Position numbers and translations under genes: made by a program. From Reclinomonas americana ATCC 50394 (Eukaryota; Jakobida; Jakobea; Jakobida), in the NCBI GenBank assembly GCA_048213135.1, contig PS015134.1:62001-126000 (forward strand): DNA of 64,000 nt, written 5' to 3'. Below are positions 61,542 through 64,000 of the stretch, piece after piece. Below the pieces are notes generated by a model, which was not told the origin of the DNA, did no database searches, and saw only the letters and a list, made by a program, of their open reading frames with translations. Each line of letters starts with the position of its first letter. Positions within the stretch are counted from its first letter, which is position 1.

Positions 61542-63185
61542 TCAACTCCACCAAAAGGACACTGAAAAGCTCACTTGCAGCGAGCGTACATAGTGCCAAT
61601 AGTGCGGCGGCATGTAGAGCATATCCCCACGCTCCAGCGTGCACTCCCAGAACGGCACGCCGGCAAAGAGGGGGAAGGCGACGTCGACGTCGGGGTTCGC
61701 GACGTCGATCAGGCTGGTGTTGTGCAGCATGCTGTCGGGGCGCGGGTACAGGCGCGTGGAATGTGCGGGTGAGTAGATGCGGATGAGCTTGCTGCCGACG
61801 GTTTGGCAGAGGAGGTTGTGGTGCGGGTCGTGGTGGAGGGGGGAGATGGTGCCGCGCGGTCCGAACCAGGCGTTGCGGGTGAAGACGGCACCGGTGCCGA
61901 GGGCGCGGCAGTAGGGCGGAGTGACGATGTCGTGCTGTAGTCGGGGGATCTGGTCGAAGAGCGTGTGCTGCGCGAGGTAGCCGCGTTCCTCGTTCGGGTG
62001 CAGCACGAAGCGATCGACAAAGTCGAGCAGCGGCATTAGTCGCTGCGACCAGCCCTCGGCGACGTAGTGTTGGCCGACCTCTGCGCAAAAAGGCGACAGT
62101 GGGCAAAGTGAATAGAAGGGCGGAGCGGCGGCTGCGAACAGACCAACGGGGACGGTGCGATGGCCGGCCACTCGTTTCAAGTACGCCATGTTGGCCCAGC
62201 TGTGGTCCGCCGACATGCACGGCCACTCCTGCAACGCTCGTGCACTATAAGCCATGATGCGCAGTGGGTGCCGGTGATGAGGCACGCCTCACCTGCATGC
62301 ATCCACGCAACAGCGCCGGTCGCATCGGTGTGAAACACTCCCTCTCAAACTCCTCCACCGACGGGCACTCCAACACCAGCAACTCCAATCGCTCCGATCC
62401 AGGCGGCACTGAGAGCTCCACCTCTTCGTCCATCACGAACGAGTGAGCATCCAGGCGCAGCGCAGAAGACGAGACAACTGCACACCATCGCGCTCCAGAC
62501 TGGCAATCTCTATATTGTCTTCTTCTCCCCCTTGCGCATCGTCCTCGCGATTCGTATCGCGCAGCTCCTCCACCAGCTCCAACAGCTCAAAGGCCTCCTC
62601 GCGAAACATATTCGCGCCCATGATCAGCGCCATGTCAATCGTCCGCGAGACCTCACACAATCGATGCGAGTTAAAGCGATGCAATCGACCTGTGCGCCAC
62701 GTGCTAAGAGACAGACTCGGAAAGATGAGAGGAGGAGATGTGAGGGAGAGAGAGAGACCTTGCTCCTCATCCATCAACAGCTCGATCTTGGCCAGTGCCA
62801 GCGAGGCTGCAGCATAGGCATCTCGCCAGGCGACATTGACACGATGCCACACTCCCACATGCAGCTGCTCCCAGGCAAGGATCTGTGCCTCCACTGCACA
62901 CTTGCGTGCTTCCCTCGATTGGCCACGACGGTCAGCGAGCAAAGAGTGCACGCGTTGCAGGAGTGACACGACGAGTGTGCCGTATGATTCCGGTGGTTGC
63001 AGTTGCGCGAGGAGTGTGTCCCATTGGTGCTGCAGCTCGTCAGAGACTGTGTCGGTGGTGGTGTGGTGTGGACGGTGGCCGGCTGGATGCAGCGTGAGGG
63101 TGCCGTGTGGGGTGTACTCCAGGTGCATTTCTTGAGAGGGACAAGTTGTCCCGATGATGGACGACGGAGGAGACGTCGCTGACAC
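61542..63185 (-). CDS. KDM8: KDM8/JMJD5 JmjC-domain oxygenase
   Basis: Exons: 63185-about 62759, 62694-about 62508 (then a short intron), about 62446-62310, about 62229-62130, 62081-61542. The N-terminal helical region (EQLHVGVWHRVNVAWRDAYA; SRTIDMALIMGANM) corresponds to the tetratricopeptide-like N-domain of JMJD5. The JmjC domain follows: CPSVEEFERECFTPMRPALL, EWPCMSADHSW, GHRTVPV, EGWSQRLMPLLDFVDRFV, then ISPLHHDPHHNLLCQTVGSK with the Fe(II) ligands H-x-D, KLIRIYSP, and GDMLYMPPHYWHYVRSL with the distal His. It ends FSVSFWWS, the exact ending style of KDM8. Known role: 2-oxoglutarate/Fe(II) oxygenase acting on arginyl residues of proteins. Its stop lies 102 bp upstream of the SelW-like start on the same strand. 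Confidence 0.93.
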
Positions 63186-64000
63186 TGTCGAGGTGATGTA
63201 AGTGCGTGTAATCCATCATTGAACCGCGCTGTTGGCCCACACAGCCTGCCTGTGTTCGTCAAGATCTTGTCGGCGATCACTCATTGTTGTACATGTCAGT
63301 GAATGGTGATTGAGTGGACCTAGTCATCAAGACGATGCACAAGGTGTTGTCGTTGGCACGGCTGCAGAGCCGTAGCAGTTCCTCAGATCCAGAACGGGAC
63401 GAGCAGAAATGTTAAAGAACACCATGCCGGGTTAAGTAGCGTGCAGAATGGCAGAAGTCCACAGTCAGTGGGCGGAAAGCAGCAGCACAACAACTGTGAT
63501 CCAATGAAGTGCTCGCAAGACGCTGCAGAGGACCACGCCAGAGCTCTCCAGATCCGACATGAACAACAGAATAGTGCGCTTCCACCCGGTGCCCCTTATC
63601 AACAGCCGCGATCCAATAAAGACCGTGTACAGGAGTGACACAACTCGGCCCGGATCCAAATCCCGACAGAAATGTGCACAACGGCGAAGAAGACAAACGC
63701 AGTGGGCAGAGCACACCGGATCCAAGACGAAAACGTGCAAGACGGGAAAGATGACTCGGGCAGCGGGCAGGGCAACGCCGAGTCCGGATCAAAGAAAAAG
63801 AATGTTCAGCATCGCTGTCGTCACACCTTGAAAGCTCTCTCCCTTTCTGTGCCTCCCACCACTTGTCAACAGTGTATATACGTACATTCGCTGCTGCGCG
63901 CTGCAGCAGCATCCATTCAGAGTTTCTCGGTGTGAGCAGTGTGCTCACAACGGGTACTGCAGACAGCACAGATACAGAGTGAGCACACAATTGATCTAGA
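63186..64000. other. Unassigned right edge
   Basis: Short open frames occur on both strands, none with a recognisable domain or splice pattern. GATCCAA recurs several times (63500, 63610, 63653, 63719) in a GC-moderate stretch. It may hold the KDM8 promoter and the edge of the next gene. Confidence 0.4.

Overview
The window is nuclear DNA of a unicellular eukaryote. Genes lie close together on both strands. Almost all are cut into many short exons by spliceosomal introns ending in cag, coding exons are rich in G or C at third positions, and introns and spacers are full of (GA)n, (CT)n, (CA)n and (GT)n runs. About 25 runs of N, many exactly 20 long, sit at these simple repeats, so several genes have lost internal exons. 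The gene set (SSU72, TFIIB, KDM8, a C-terminal-motor kinesin, a SYP7-like Qc-SNARE, TIM50-like, a SelW-type selenoprotein, a HEPN-NACHT-WD40 protein) suggests a free-living heterotrophic protist. I cannot name the lineage.

Layout. 1-4103: two minus-strand genes, an amino-acid-transporter-like gene running off the left edge and a secreted NHL/cadherin-like/PAN protein. 4408-9795: a protein with three tandem OB folds of the lysyl-tRNA-synthetase type. 10725-11548: TXNDC17-like thioredoxin. 12227-14233: SSU72 (minus), divergent from a small membrane protein (14336). 14966-18308: a PH domain fused to a small GTPase. 18487: tRNA-Gln(CUG). 19216-23897: Qc-SNARE (minus) with a duplicated 5' end. 24486-26268: cupin-like protein. 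26660: P-loop NTPase cut by a gap. 27447-28768: kinesin-14. 30805: a second tRNA-Gln. 32682-35561: beta-repeat (DUF4097-like) protein. 36918-41201: HEPN-NACHT-pentapeptide-WD40 protein. 41209-47524: TFIIB (minus). 48164-49783: TPR protein. 50998-51853: TIM50-like. 51907-56095: poorly recognised fragments. 56293-59924: two-TM membrane protein. 60258-61439: selenoprotein W-like gene with an in-frame TGA. 61542-63185: KDM8/JMJD5 (minus). 63186-64000: nothing assigned.

The genes do not form a pathway. TFIIB and SSU72 both act in RNA polymerase II transcription, and the SNARE, kinesin and PH-GTPase in traffic, but the clustering looks incidental. The most notable results are: the HEPN-NACHT-WD40 gene, which has the architecture of an intracellular immune or conflict sensor with ten almost identical WD repeats; the SelW-like gene, whose UGA falls exactly at the Sec site of the CxxU motif; and a recurrent unusual splice donor, GTTGCG. 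This donor is used at least 22 times here, most sites being supported by reading phase and family homology. I worked out exon models by hand from splice sites, phase and homology; no search was run.
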